From Arcobacteraceae bacterium (GTDB lineage: Bacteria; Campylobacterota; Campylobacteria; Campylobacterales; Arcobacteraceae), in NCBI GenBank assembly GCA_029934475.1, contig JAOZMC010000003.1, positions 1 through 63,489 on the forward strand: a stretch of DNA of 63,489 nucleotides, given 5' to 3'. The notes under the pieces are model-generated. The model saw only the letters and a program-made list of their open reading frames with translations, made no database searches and was not told where the DNA came from. The position numbers were made by a program, and so were the translations under genes. Shown here in pieces: positions 54,172 to 62,623 of this stretch. Position 1 is the stretch's first letter; each line of letters begins with the position of its first letter.

Positions 54172-54885
54172 TTGAGCAAAACACAAGTTTATTTACTAGC
54201 CTTGTATTTGTCTGTGCTTTTGCATATTGGTTTGGTATCTATATATCAAGCCAATATCAAACCGATACAACCAGATAAACCAAACGACAAAAGCACACAG
54301 CAAATAAGATATGTCAAGCTAAAAAAGCCAAAAATAGCAGAGAAAAAGATTGTCAAGAAAGTGGTCAAGAAGATAGAAAAAAACAAAAAAAAGAAACAAA
54401 CAAATAAAAGCAAAAACAAAACTGCAAAAACAAAACAGACCAAAAAAGAACAAAACAACACAAACAGCGACAACAACAAAGGCAAACTAACCCTGAAGCT
54501 AACAGACGAGAGTCTAAACACAGGACTAGAAAATATAGATAGCAAGACGAGAGAATATCTTCTGCTGTATGGAGCAGAGTATTTTAGCTACGATGATGAG
54601 ACAAAAAGGTATCTTAAAAACAATCTGTCAACCATAGGCGCGATCACACAAAGATATCTACGATACCCGGCTATATCAGTCAAAACAAAACAAAGCGGAC
54701 AAAATATCGTCCAGTTTTATCTACATCCAAATGGCGATATATCAAACTTGAAAATTATAGGACACAGTCGATACACCACACTAGACAAAAACAGCTACAA
54801 GACTATAAAGCTAGCATACAAGGACTATCCTACACCCTCACAAAAAACCAAGATTCGGATATATGTGAAATATATTTTACGATAA
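54172..54885 (+). CDS. tonB: TonB-family energy transducer
   Basis: 237-aa TonB-like protein: N-terminal helix (LLALYLSVLLHIGLVSIY), a very Lys/Asn-rich periplasmic linker (about 45-110) instead of the usual Pro-rich one, and a C-terminal TonB domain (IVQFYLHPNGDISNLKIIGH). Energises receptors such as the one at 46915-48738. The start is TTG at 54172, 6 bp after gdhA. exbB/exbD are not adjacent. Confidence 0.85.
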   Translation: MSKTQVYLLALYLSVLLHIGLVSIYQANIKPIQPDKPNDKSTQQIRYVKLKKPKIAEKKIVKKVVKKIEKNKKKKQTNKSKNKTAKTKQTKKEQNNTNSDNNKGKLTLKLTDESLNTGLENIDSKTREYLLLYGAEYFSYDDETKRYLKNNLSTIGAITQRYLRYPAISVKTKQSGQNIVQFYLHPNGDISNLKIIGHSRYTTLDKNSYKTIKLAYKDYPTPSQKTKIRIYVKYILR

Positions 54886-54895
54886 ATGTTTGATA

Positions 54896-55357
54896 TTAGA
54901 CAGCCAAACTACTAGTATCATCACATATCAATCTTTCTATAGCTACATCGTTTGCCTCTAAAAATTTTTTAGTTTCATCGCTATTTGTATGTTCGTATGA
55001 TTTGTCGTAGACAATTTTTTGTATGCCACTCGCTATGAGGTTTTTGACACACTGACTACAAGGCTCAAGTGTCACATATATGGTGCCACCATCTATAGCT
55101 ATGCCATTTTTAGCTGCCCATATTATAGCATTCATCTCGGCATGTATCTCGTATTGTTTTGACCACTCGTGGTGTTGGTCTGTATGTTTGCCGTCCCAAT
55201 ACTCTGTGCAGTTGGTGTATCCCGGTGGTGTACCGTTGTAGCCTGTAGATAGCACTCTACCATCTTTGACTATCACGGCACCTACCTTTTTAGATACACA
55301 TTTTGATGCTTTGGCAAGTTCTTTGGCTATGTTTATGAAGTTGCTATCAGTCAGCAT
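54896..55357 (-). CDS. Deoxycytidylate (dCMP) deaminase family
   Basis: Zinc-dependent deaminase giving dUMP for thymidylate synthesis, 153 aa. Zinc/catalytic motifs HAEMNAI and TLEPCSQCVKNL, with GYNGTPPGYTNC typical of dCMP deaminases (ComEB-like). Convergent with tonB; mrp lies 9 bp upstream. Confidence 0.92.
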   Translation of the reverse strand: MLTDSNFINIAKELAKASKCVSKKVGAVIVKDGRVLSTGYNGTPPGYTNCTEYWDGKHTDQHHEWSKQYEIHAEMNAIIWAAKNGIAIDGGTIYVTLEPCSQCVKNLIASGIQKIVYDKSYEHTNSDETKKFLEANDVAIERLICDDTSSLAV

Positions 55358-55366
55358 ACTACTTCG

Positions 55367-56521
55367 CTAATGCTCACATCCACAGCCATCGTGAGCGGGT
55401 TTTTCGCTAGCTGGTTTCGCTCCTGCTGTGCTACATGCACTAGCTCCTCCTATGGTCGGCTGTATGGAGCTGTTGTCTGCTTGGCTGTTTTCTATAGTTT
55501 GCCATAACTTACTAGCCGCTATCATAAATCGTTTGGATGTCTCAACTTCGGGCTGTATAAATACGATAGGTTTGCCAGTATCTCCAGATACTCGTATGCT
55601 AGGCTCTATCGGTATATCGCCTAGCACTTGTGTGTCAAACTCTTTTGCTAGCTCTTCGCATGTGCCTTTGCCAAATATATCTGACTCGGTTTGGCAACTA
55701 GGACAGATAAACCCTGACATATTTTCGACTATTCCAGCTATAGGTATGTGCAACTTTTTGAACATCTCCAAACTTCTACGGCTATCGTCTAGTGCTACAT
55801 GCTGTGGAGTAGTCACATTGACCCCTACAGACACTGGCACACTTTGGGCTAGTGTCAGCTGTGCATCGCCAGTTCCGGGTGGCATATCTATGACAAGCAC
55901 ATCTAGGTCACCCCATATGATATCTCGCAGTAGTTGCTCTATAGCTTTCATGACCATAGCTCCTCGCCATATGAGTGCTTGTCCTGGTTCCATCAAGCTA
56001 CCCATAGACATAACCTTGACTCCATATGCTTCATACGGCACTATCTTTTGTCCCTGTATTTGTGGCTCTTTGTGATCAAGTCCCATCATACGAGGTATGT
56101 TTGGACCGTATATATCGGCATCTAGTAGTCCTACCTTTTTGCCTTGCATAGCCATAGCTACTGCTAAGTTTACCGATGTGGTTGATTTGCCCACGCCACC
56201 TTTGCCTGAGCTTATCATGACGAAGTTTTTGACTGTGGGAGCTATGTTTTTGCCGCTTTGTGAGTTGCTACTTTGTTTTGGCGCTTGTGGTTTGTCTATG
56301 ATCACATTTGCCTTTAGTCCCATAGATGCTAGCTCTTTGGCTATATCTTCTCGCAAACTTGCCTCTACTTCTACTGCTGACGATGTGATGACTAGTGATA
56401 TAGTCGCCGTGCCATCCGCTAGCTGTATATTTTTTACAAAATCAAAGTCAACTATTGACTTTGAAAATCCTGGATAATAGACATTTTTTAACTTCTCTTT
56501 TATCGTATCGATATTTTTCAT
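55367..56521 (-). CDS. mrp: Iron-sulfur cluster carrier ATPase Mrp/ApbC
   Basis: P-loop NTPase that carries and inserts Fe-S clusters, 384 aa. DUF59/MIP18 N-terminal domain, deviant Walker A SGKGGVGKST (about 109-118), Walker B-like DVLVIDMPPG, and the CPSC cluster ligand motif. The tail after about 350 is Ala/Gly/Ser-rich and ends CGCEH. Probably supports the Fe-S enzymes here (IlvD, Rieske, HemN). Confidence 0.95.
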   Translation of the reverse strand: MKNIDTIKEKLKNVYYPGFSKSIVDFDFVKNIQLADGTATISLVITSSAVEVEASLREDIAKELASMGLKANVIIDKPQAPKQSSNSQSGKNIAPTVKNFVMISSGKGGVGKSTTSVNLAVAMAMQGKKVGLLDADIYGPNIPRMMGLDHKEPQIQGQKIVPYEAYGVKVMSMGSLMEPGQALIWRGAMVMKAIEQLLRDIIWGDLDVLVIDMPPGTGDAQLTLAQSVPVSVGVNVTTPQHVALDDSRRSLEMFKKLHIPIAGIVENMSGFICPSCQTESDIFGKGTCEELAKEFDTQVLGDIPIEPSIRVSGDTGKPIVFIQPEVETSKRFMIAASKLWQTIENSQADNSSIQPTIGGASACSTAGAKPASEKPAHDGCGCEH

Positions 56522-56583
56522 TTTATTCCTTTTTCATTTTGAAATCATTTATACCAAAACAAACTTAATCTAACTCAAAAATT

Positions 56584-58374
56584 TTAGTCAAGCTTCAAAA
56601 CCGCCATAAATGCTTCTTGTGGGACATTTACTTTGCCTATAGCTTTCATCCGTTTTTTGCCTGCTTTTTGTTTGTCTAGTAGCTTTCGTTTTCTTGATAT
56701 ATCTCCGCCATAACATTTAGCAGTGACATTTTTGCCTGTGGATTTGACAGTCTCTCTGGCTATCACTTCACCACCAAGTGAGGCTTGTATCGCTACTTCA
56801 AACAGCTGTTTGGGTATGAGCTCTTTGAGTTTTTTGACAAACTGCCTGCCTCGTGCTACTGCTTTGCTCTGTGGCACGATGATACTTAGGGCATCTACAC
56901 TCTCTTTGGCTACTAGCACATCTAGTCGCTTGAGGTCTCCAGGGCGAAAATCTATGATATCGTAGTCAAAGCTGGCATATCCTTTGGTGGTTGACTTTAG
57001 TTTGTCATAAAAGTCCATGACTATCTCGTTCATAGGTATCTCGTATTCTAAAAGCACACGAGAGTTGATATAGTCCATCTTGGTCTGGATACCCCGCTTG
57101 TCGTTTAAAAGTTTGATGACATTGCCTAGAAACTCATCTGGCACTAGTATCGTAGCTTTGACATATGGTTCATATATCTTGTCTATCTTGGACGGAGCTG
57201 GTAGTTGCGATGGATTTTCCACAAATAGCTCCACGCCATCTGTCTGTAGTACTTTGTATACCACCGTAGGAGCAGTAGCTATGAGGTCAAGGTCAAACTC
57301 TCGCTCAAGTCGCTCCTTGACGACCTCCATATGCAACATACCCAAAAACCCAGTGCGAAATCCACTACCCAAAGCTGTGGAGCTTTCAGGCTCAAACGAT
57401 ATAGAGCTGTCGTTTAGCTGAAGTTTATTGAGTGCTTCTCTTAACTCCTCAAACTTATCTGTATCCACTGGATATATACCAGCAAATACAAACGGCTTGG
57501 CTGGTTCAAATCCACTTATGCTTTCAGTCGTAGGATTTTTGGCATCGGTCAGGGTATCGCCTACTACTACGCTCTGTGTAGTTTTCAGCCCCAACACCAC
57601 TATACCTATCTCGCCTGTCTTTAACTGCTCTGTTTTGATATTTTTAAGTGGATGCGGATATAGTAGATCTAGGACTTTGTGAGTTTCATCTGTGTTTATC
57701 ATCTTTATGGATTGGTTTTTTTGTATAGTGCCATCATATACTCGCACCAAAGCTAAAGCTCCTAGATAATTGTCAAACCAGCTATCATATATGAGTGCCT
57801 TGGTAGGTTTAGCTGTGTCGCCTTGAGGGGCAGGAATAATCTCTATAATATCGTCTATAAGTTGCTTGACTCCTACACCAGTTTTGGCAGATATCAAGTT
57901 GTGGTGGGTGCAGTCCAAACCTATAGCCTCTTCTGTCTCTTCTAGCACTCGCATAGGATCAGCAGATGGCAGGTCGATTTTGTTTACCACTGGCATGAGG
58001 GTTAGGCCATTGTCAAATGCTATATAGACATTTGCTATAGTTTGTGCTTGGACTCCTTGGGTGCTATCTATGATGAGTATCGCCCCCTCGCTAGAGGCTA
58101 AACTTCGGCTGACCTCATAGCTAAAATCTACATGCCCTGGGGTGTCTATGAGATTTAGCACATATTTTTGACCATCTTTGGTGTAGTTTAGTCTCACGCT
58201 TTGTGCCTTTATCGTGATGCCACGCTCCTGTTCTATATCCATAGTATCCATCATCTGAGCTGTGATGAGCCTGTCATCTACTGCTTTGCATTCTTGGATA
58301 ATCCTATCTGCTAGAGTTGATTTACCGTGGTCTATGTGAGCTATGATAGAGAAGTTTCGTATATATTTTTGCAA
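56584..58374 (-). CDS. lepA: Elongation factor 4 (LepA)
   Basis: Ribosome-associated translational GTPase, 596 aa, full length. G1 [11 protein letters not shown]3 DTPGHVDF, G4 NKID, and the LepA C-terminal domain with [20 protein letters not shown]. The start is TTG at 58374 with GTAGGAC upstream. Confidence 0.96.
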   Translation of the reverse strand: MQKYIRNFSIIAHIDHGKSTLADRIIQECKAVDDRLITAQMMDTMDIEQERGITIKAQSVRLNYTKDGQKYVLNLIDTPGHVDFSYEVSRSLASSEGAILIIDSTQGVQAQTIANVYIAFDNGLTLMPVVNKIDLPSADPMRVLEETEEAIGLDCTHHNLISAKTGVGVKQLIDDIIEIIPAPQGDTAKPTKALIYDSWFDNYLGALALVRVYDGTIQKNQSIKMINTDETHKVLDLLYPHPLKNIKTEQLKTGEIGIVVLGLKTTQSVVVGDTLTDAKNPTTESISGFEPAKPFVFAGIYPVDTDKFEELREALNKLQLNDSSISFEPESSTALGSGFRTGFLGMLHMEVVKERLEREFDLDLIATAPTVVYKVLQTDGVELFVENPSQLPAPSKIDKIYEPYVKATILVPDEFLGNVIKLLNDKRGIQTKMDYINSRVLLEYEIPMNEIVMDFYDKLKSTTKGYASFDYDIIDFRPGDLKRLDVLVAKESVDALSIIVPQSKAVARGRQFVKKLKELIPKQLFEVAIQASLGGEVIARETVKSTGKNVTAKCYGGDISRKRKLLDKQKAGKKRMKAIGKVNVPQEAFMAVLKLD

Positions 58375-58433
58375 CTTTTGTCCTACTTTTTCGCTATTTT
58401 ATCCAAACTATATAAAAGTATGGACTACGGACA

Positions 58434-58835
58434 CTATTTGATTGTTTTTTTGCCTTTGTCTATCCAACCATAGTTGATACCGCCGTCTAGTTCGCTAACT
58501 TTTGTATATCCTATATCTGACAAAAATTTGCCCACTACCTTTGTCCTGTTTGCATGAGCACACACTAACACAAACGGCTGTCTCTTTGTCTTGACTATCT
58601 TTGTAAATTTTGCCATCCAAGCATCTGGGTCATAAGCACCACGACTATCAAAAAATGTAAGTTTATGGCTACCCTTTATCACGCCATATCGTTTATATTC
58701 ATCGTCTCGTCTTATGTCTATGATAGCTATCTTGCCATCTTTGACTATCTGTTCTACATCGCTAGTGCTTATCGTCTTGAAATCCGCCATCGCAAATACT
58801 CCTACTATTAAAATCAAAATTAATTTTTTCATCAT
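58434..58835 (-). CDS. Periplasmic rhodanese-domain protein
   Basis: 133-aa single-domain sulfurtransferase with a signal peptide (KKLILILIVGVFAMA). The active-site loop reads VCAHANRTKVV, with the catalytic Cys present though not the common CxxGxR form. Likely handles periplasmic sulfur; the exact substrate is unknown. Divergent from the accessory genes to the right. Confidence 0.85.
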   Translation of the reverse strand: MMKKLILILIVGVFAMADFKTISTSDVEQIVKDGKIAIIDIRRDDEYKRYGVIKGSHKLTFFDSRGAYDPDAWMAKFTKIVKTKRQPFVLVCAHANRTKVVGKFLSDIGYTKVSELDGGINYGWIDKGKKTIK

Positions 58836-58880
58836 TTTCCTTTATTTTTATATTATATCAAAAAAAAACTTAAAAAGTTT

Positions 58881-58906
58881 CACAAGCAGACATTATGTTG
58901 TCGCAT
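58881..58906. repeat. 26-bp direct repeat, left copy
   Basis: CACAAGCAGACATTATGTTG followed by TCGCAT. It matches 60786-60811 with one mismatch. It contains a GACA...TGTC inverted core. It lies 15 bp beyond the TOPRIM stop and 45 bp upstream of the rhodanese start. Confidence 0.85.
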
Positions 58907-58907
58907 G

Positions 58908-58923
58908 AGTTGGATAACCAACT
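58908..58923 (-). terminator. Hairpin at the end of the TOPRIM gene
   Basis: Perfect 6-bp inverted repeat AGTTGG/CCAACT with ATAA loop, spanning the TOPRIM stop (58922-58924) and abutting the left direct repeat. No T-run follows, so it may instead be a recombination or boundary structure. Confidence 0.4.
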
Positions 58924-59629
58924 AATCAAACAGCTTCAAAAATATTTTTAGCTCATCTAAAACAGCATCTTCAAAATTCCATATATTTTTTTTGATAGTT
59001 TTTTCGTTGCTTTTTAAAATATGTTGTATTTCATCGGTATTGTCAGTATTGTTTATAAGTTCATTTGCACACTTTTTTGATTTCTGTTTTCTATCTTTGC
59101 CGATACAAGTATCATATCTTAGATAATTACTCACCCAAACTTTGTCAAACTCTTTATCTTTTATTTGTTCACCTTTAGCTTCTAAACAACTTTTCCATTT
59201 AGTTAGACAATCAGCATAAACAGAATCCTGTGATTTTACCTTTTTCATCACTGTTTCAAGTTCTCCATATCCATCTATATTTGTGATATAACATGCTATA
59301 CTCAAGTCTAAAGTCTCGCTTCTTTTTAGTTGATTTGTTTTGTCAAGCACTACATCATCGCAAATACTTTTGACAGCCTCGTCAATAAACCCAACCCGAC
59401 TATCTATACCTACATCGTCTGCATCAATAACAATACCAATTTTATTGTATTTATCAAGTTTGAGCGATTTTAAGTTGGCAGTAAGTTTAGTATATCCACC
59501 CAAACAATCAAAATCATCAATTTTACAAATCGGTATACCAACTTTTATATTTGATAAATTTAAGCTATCTATCAATGCTTCGATAAAATATTTGTCATTT
59601 TCACTTTCTACTATGATTAGATTACTCAC
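58922..59629 (-). CDS. TOPRIM-domain (DUF3226-like) protein
   Basis: 235 aa. IVESENDKYFI supplies the TOPRIM Glu and GIVIDADDVG the D-x-D motif, so the metal-binding nuclease/primase-like core appears intact; the C-terminal part is helical and Lys-rich. It overlaps the AAA ATPase gene by 8 bp. ATPase + TOPRIM pairs (OLD, PARIS-like AriA/AriB, Gabija-like) are known anti-phage systems; assignment here is by architecture, not by recognised close homology. Confidence 0.75.
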   Translation of the reverse strand: MSNLIIVESENDKYFIEALIDSLNLSNIKVGIPICKIDDFDCLGGYTKLTANLKSLKLDKYNKIGIVIDADDVGIDSRVGFIDEAVKSICDDVVLDKTNQLKRSETLDLSIACYITNIDGYGELETVMKKVKSQDSVYADCLTKWKSCLEAKGEQIKDKEFDKVWVSNYLRYDTCIGKDRKQKSKKCANELINNTDNTDEIQHILKSNEKTIKKNIWNFEDAVLDELKIFLKLFD

Positions 59630-60668
59630 CTCTGATCTCTATGTTGTGTGATAATTCATATTTCAACTGTTCATTGTCTTTTTGTTTTGTAACTATTAGA
59701 TTGGTTTTTTTATCTCTATAAAATTCAAAATAACTGCCGTTGTTTTCTTGGTTGACTTCGTTGAAAACTTCTATACATTCTTTTGAGTGTGTAGTAGCAA
59801 AAACCTGACAATTTGCCATCTTGGAAACTTCAAATATAATATTCCATAATTTTGTATAATTTGAAAAATGAATACCATTTTCTATCTCGTCTATAAATAG
59901 ATAGCCATCTTTGCTCGCCCATATGGCACACAATATAGCAATATAACGATTTATACCTTCTCCTAGTGAAGACAATAATACTGGTAATTCTCTATTCTTT
60001 AAAGCAACTTTTAAAATTATATCTCTATGTGTGGCTTTTTGTTTTAATGCTACTAAATTTTTATCAAATAATTTTAAAGAATTATTTAAAAATTCTTCTT
60101 TATTTAAATCTATTAATTTACCATAAAGAATAGCGATGTCTCTTTCATCTGTAGCTGTAGAAGTGATAAAATTAATTTTTGATTTGATATTGCTGTTATG
60201 TTCTTTTCTAAGCATATAAGGTCTATGAATCAGTCTTTCAATAGGGATATTTCTTTCGTCAGAATCTACAGACAGTTTCAATGACGGTTGATATTCGCTT
60301 AACACATTTGATTCTTGAAAAAAATTGTCCATAATATCACCTTGTAAGGTATCTGTATATTCAATTTTTATATTTTTATCATTTACAGTAAGTTCGACTT
60401 CTGAACTATTTTCAAATATAAAATCCAGCTCAAAATATCTATTGCGTGTTGAAGTTGACTGCCTTCTTTTTATCATCTCGTGTACATTGAGGCTTAAGTC
60501 CAAACTATCGGTAGACGATACGGCTAGATGTATGCCCTCCATCAAAGATGTTTTTCCTATATTGTTTTTGCCACTTATTAGGTTGATTCTTTTGATATTG
60601 CTGACATTAATTTCCTCAAAGCATTTGAAGTTGCGAAATGTGAGATTTTCTACGAAATGATTTTTCAT
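59622..60668 (-). CDS. AAA/ABC-type ATPase (AAA_15/21-like), partner of TOPRIM protein
   Basis: 348-aa SMC/RecF-like ATPase. LTFRNFKCFEEINVSN at the N-terminus, Walker A SGKNNIGKTSL (about 32-42), signature-like SSLGEGINRYIAI, Walker B YLFIDEIENGIH and the switch His in ATTHSKEC. More A/T-rich than its neighbours. With the overlapping TOPRIM gene it forms a two-gene module bounded by direct repeats. SD AGAGGAACAAAG before the ATG. Confidence 0.85.
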   Translation of the reverse strand: MKNHFVENLTFRNFKCFEEINVSNIKRINLISGKNNIGKTSLMEGIHLAVSSTDSLDLSLNVHEMIKRRQSTSTRNRYFELDFIFENSSEVELTVNDKNIKIEYTDTLQGDIMDNFFQESNVLSEYQPSLKLSVDSDERNIPIERLIHRPYMLRKEHNSNIKSKINFITSTATDERDIAILYGKLIDLNKEEFLNNSLKLFDKNLVALKQKATHRDIILKVALKNRELPVLLSSLGEGINRYIAILCAIWASKDGYLFIDEIENGIHFSNYTKLWNIIFEVSKMANCQVFATTHSKECIEVFNEVNQENNGSYFEFYRDKKTNLIVTKQKDNEQLKYELSHNIEIRGE

Positions 60669-60785
60669 CTTTGTTCCTCTTTGTGTTTTATTGTATAGAT
60701 AGATTGTTTATCAACCAATATTATAGCTTAATTGTCTTAAACAACTCACAAAACATCAAAAATATCGGATTTTGTATAAATTTTG

Positions 60786-60811
60786 CACAAGCAGACATTA
60801 TGCTGTCGCAT
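60786..60811. repeat. 26-bp direct repeat, right copy
   Basis: CACAAGCAGACATTATGCTG followed by TCGCAT; one mismatch to 58881-58906. It lies 8 bp before a TATAAT box that drives the rightward genes. Confidence 0.85.
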
Positions 60812-60819
60812 TGATATGG

Positions 60820-60825
60820 TATAAT
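60820..60825 (+). promoter_or_regulatory. -10 element TATAAT for the right-hand small genes
   Basis: TATAAT in TATGGTATAATAGCC. The leader to ATG 60932 holds a second SD (AAAGGA, 60840-60845) followed by ATATGTAGTAG, where an ATG meets a stop at once; a 26-codon frame could start only at ATA 60850. Confidence 0.6.
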
Positions 60826-60931
60826 AGCCGAAACAAAACAAAGGATAGCATATGTAGTAGCGAAAAACAGACAGGACAAAGAGCAAAGAAAAAAATCAAG
60901 GCGAAAATATCGTCAACAAAAAAGGAATAAA

Positions 60932-61291
60932 ATGAAAGAAAACAGAGAAAATTTAAGCGGAACAAGACTCAAAAGCGATATATCGGTGCTAGACATAGTA
61001 GGCAATATCATAATATGGGTGCTGTTGTCTATAGTGACATTTGGGCTAGCTATGTTTGTGTTTTTGTATTTTTACAACAAGATGGTCATAAACCATACTT
61101 TTGTAGTAGACAAAGAGGACAAAAAAATAGGCAAGCTGTCGTGTGATATCGGTGTGGGACAAGCGATAGGGCATGGATTTATATGGTTTGTCATAACTAT
61201 AGTCACATTTGGATTTGGGATATTTTTCTATATGTACAAAGCAAATGCCTATGTCATGAGCCAAACCAAGGTAGAGATGTATGAAAAATAG
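60932..61291 (+). CDS. Small membrane protein with internal duplication (DUF898-like)
   Basis: 119 aa with two hydrophobic helices arranged as a repeat: IIIWVLLSIVTFGLAMFVFLY and, about 60 residues later, GFIWFVITIVTFGFGIFFYMY. Each is followed by an NxM/NAYV segment, recalling YjgN/DUF898 membrane proteins, which are larger. Function unknown. It overlaps the SH3 gene by 11 bp. Confidence 0.6.
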   Translation: MKENRENLSGTRLKSDISVLDIVGNIIIWVLLSIVTFGLAMFVFLYFYNKMVINHTFVVDKEDKKIGKLSCDIGVGQAIGHGFIWFVITIVTFGFGIFFYMYKANAYVMSQTKVEMYEK

Positions 61292-61631
61292 ATTTATAAT
61301 ATCAGCGATATTGGTCGTATCTATACAGACCATAGCCACAGCGACACCGCCAGTGCCTGACTATTGGCATATCAAAGGTGTGAAGTCAAACGACAGTTTG
61401 AGTATGAGAACACAGCCAAACCACAAGTCAAAAAAAATTGGCGAGATACCACACGATGCTAGATGTATCCAAAACTTGACGAGAAACGACCTGCGATGTG
61501 GCGGATACAAAAACGGCTGGTGCAAAGTAGCCTACGGATATGTAGCAGGGTGGGTAGCAGACAAATATCTCGAACCCGCATGGCTCGATGGTGGCGATGA
61601 GTTAGAAGATGACCCCAAATGCTTCAAGTAG
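61281..61631 (+). CDS. Secreted bacterial SH3-domain protein
   Basis: 116 aa; signal peptide (NRFIISAILVVSIQTIATA), then a bacterial SH3 domain: SLSMRTQPNHKSKKIGEIP and NGWCKVAYGYVAGWVADKYL. Such domains bind peptidoglycan or protein partners in the periplasm. Four cysteines could make disulfides. Overlaps genes on both sides, so is part of one operon. Confidence 0.75.
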   Translation: MKNRFIISAILVVSIQTIATATPPVPDYWHIKGVKSNDSLSMRTQPNHKSKKIGEIPHDARCIQNLTRNDLRCGGYKNGWCKVAYGYVAGWVADKYLEPAWLDGGDELEDDPKCFK

Positions 61632-61852
61632 TCTGGCAAACCTTGTGTAGTATTTTACATATATCAAACAGACACAAGACCAAGTCAGATGACGATAGGA
61701 CACAAGCCTATAGCGATATAGCAGATGGCTTGTTTCCTAGTCCTACTTGGACACAAAACATGACCGACTATCTAAGTAGCGATAGTCGCCCTGTATTTAT
61801 AGAGCTACAGGGGCTGACAGATGACGGAAACTGGAGATACAAAGATGTATAA
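61619..61852 (+). CDS. Hypothetical protein (77 aa)
   Basis: No family recognised. Starts inside the SH3 gene (13-bp overlap). Product is polar with a short hydrophobic N-terminus (LQVVWQTLCSILHI) and Trp-containing segments (PSPTWTQNM, DDGNWRYKDV). Coding status is supported by operon-like spacing only. Confidence 0.4.
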   Translation: MLQVVWQTLCSILHISNRHKTKSDDDRTQAYSDIADGLFPSPTWTQNMTDYLSSDSRPVFIELQGLTDDGNWRYKDV

Positions 61853-61884
61853 ACACAAGACAAAGAGAGAAAAAAAGAGACAAA

Positions 61885-62550
61885 ATGCGGACAAAGATAA
61901 AAGAGTGGTTTAACAAGCAGTCAAGAGACGAGTATAGACAAAAGAGGACAAATATAGACCAACAAAGATCTATTCGTGTGGAATGTTGTCGTAAACTTTA
62001 TAAAAAATACCCACTAAGCGAATTTAGCCACTTTATCATATGCGAAGCAAGTCCTATCGTGTGTCCTATGCGATACGAGGACTTACAAGTAGATGGACGA
62101 GACACAGACAGGAGGCATTGTCCTGTCTGCGACAAGTCCGTATACAAAGCAGACAACAAATATATTTATGACAAACTACAAGACCGAGGTGAGCGTATAG
62201 CTGTATCAAATGCACTTTTGAGTCAATTGCACACAAAGATAGACGACAAAGATATGCACAAAATGCTATATAGAGTCAATATTTCGAAGCTGTTTTTGGA
62301 CTATAGGCACTGGAGACGATATGACTATAAACGAATGTTGGACGATGGCTTGTCTCATGAGACGATATACAATAATATAATCACATATTATTATGGATAT
62401 GGCGAGATCAAGGATATGGATACAGGACATGAAGTAGATACCAAGTTTGTACTTGAGCATATAGTCCCTAGCATAGACGACGAAGAACTTCAGCAAGAGA
62501 TCAAGCAAAACATAAAAAGACAATACACCAGTGCGGAAGATGGAAAGTAA
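61885..62550 (+). CDS. Hypothetical protein with CP-RYEDL-CPVC zinc-like motif
   Basis: 221 aa. The central segment CPMRYEDLQVDGRD...RHCPVCDKSVYKA has two Cys groups in the form seen in uncharacterised bacterial proteins with a 'CP..W..L..T...R.C..C...VY.C' motif, probably a small zinc-binding unit. The rest is Lys/Asp/Tyr-rich and helical. Function unknown. ATG 61885 follows 32 bp after the previous ORF with a purine-rich leader. Confidence 0.6.
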   Translation: MRTKIKEWFNKQSRDEYRQKRTNIDQQRSIRVECCRKLYKKYPLSEFSHFIICEASPIVCPMRYEDLQVDGRDTDRRHCPVCDKSVYKADNKYIYDKLQDRGERIAVSNALLSQLHTKIDDKDMHKMLYRVNISKLFLDYRHWRRYDYKRMLDDGLSHETIYNNIITYYYGYGEIKDMDTGHEVDTKFVLEHIVPSIDDEELQQEIKQNIKRQYTSAEDGK

Positions 62551-62623
62551 GGCGGAAGTGTGGAAGTTGGGTTAAGTTAAGAATATTTTGATAAAATATA
62601 GAAAATAAAAAAGGATAGTGAAA

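Noticed and set aside
60850-60930. 26-codon ORF with ATA start before the small membrane-protein gene
   Set aside because: Has an SD-like AAAGGA and abuts the next SD, but it is too short and unsupported to call; an ATG there meets a stop at once.
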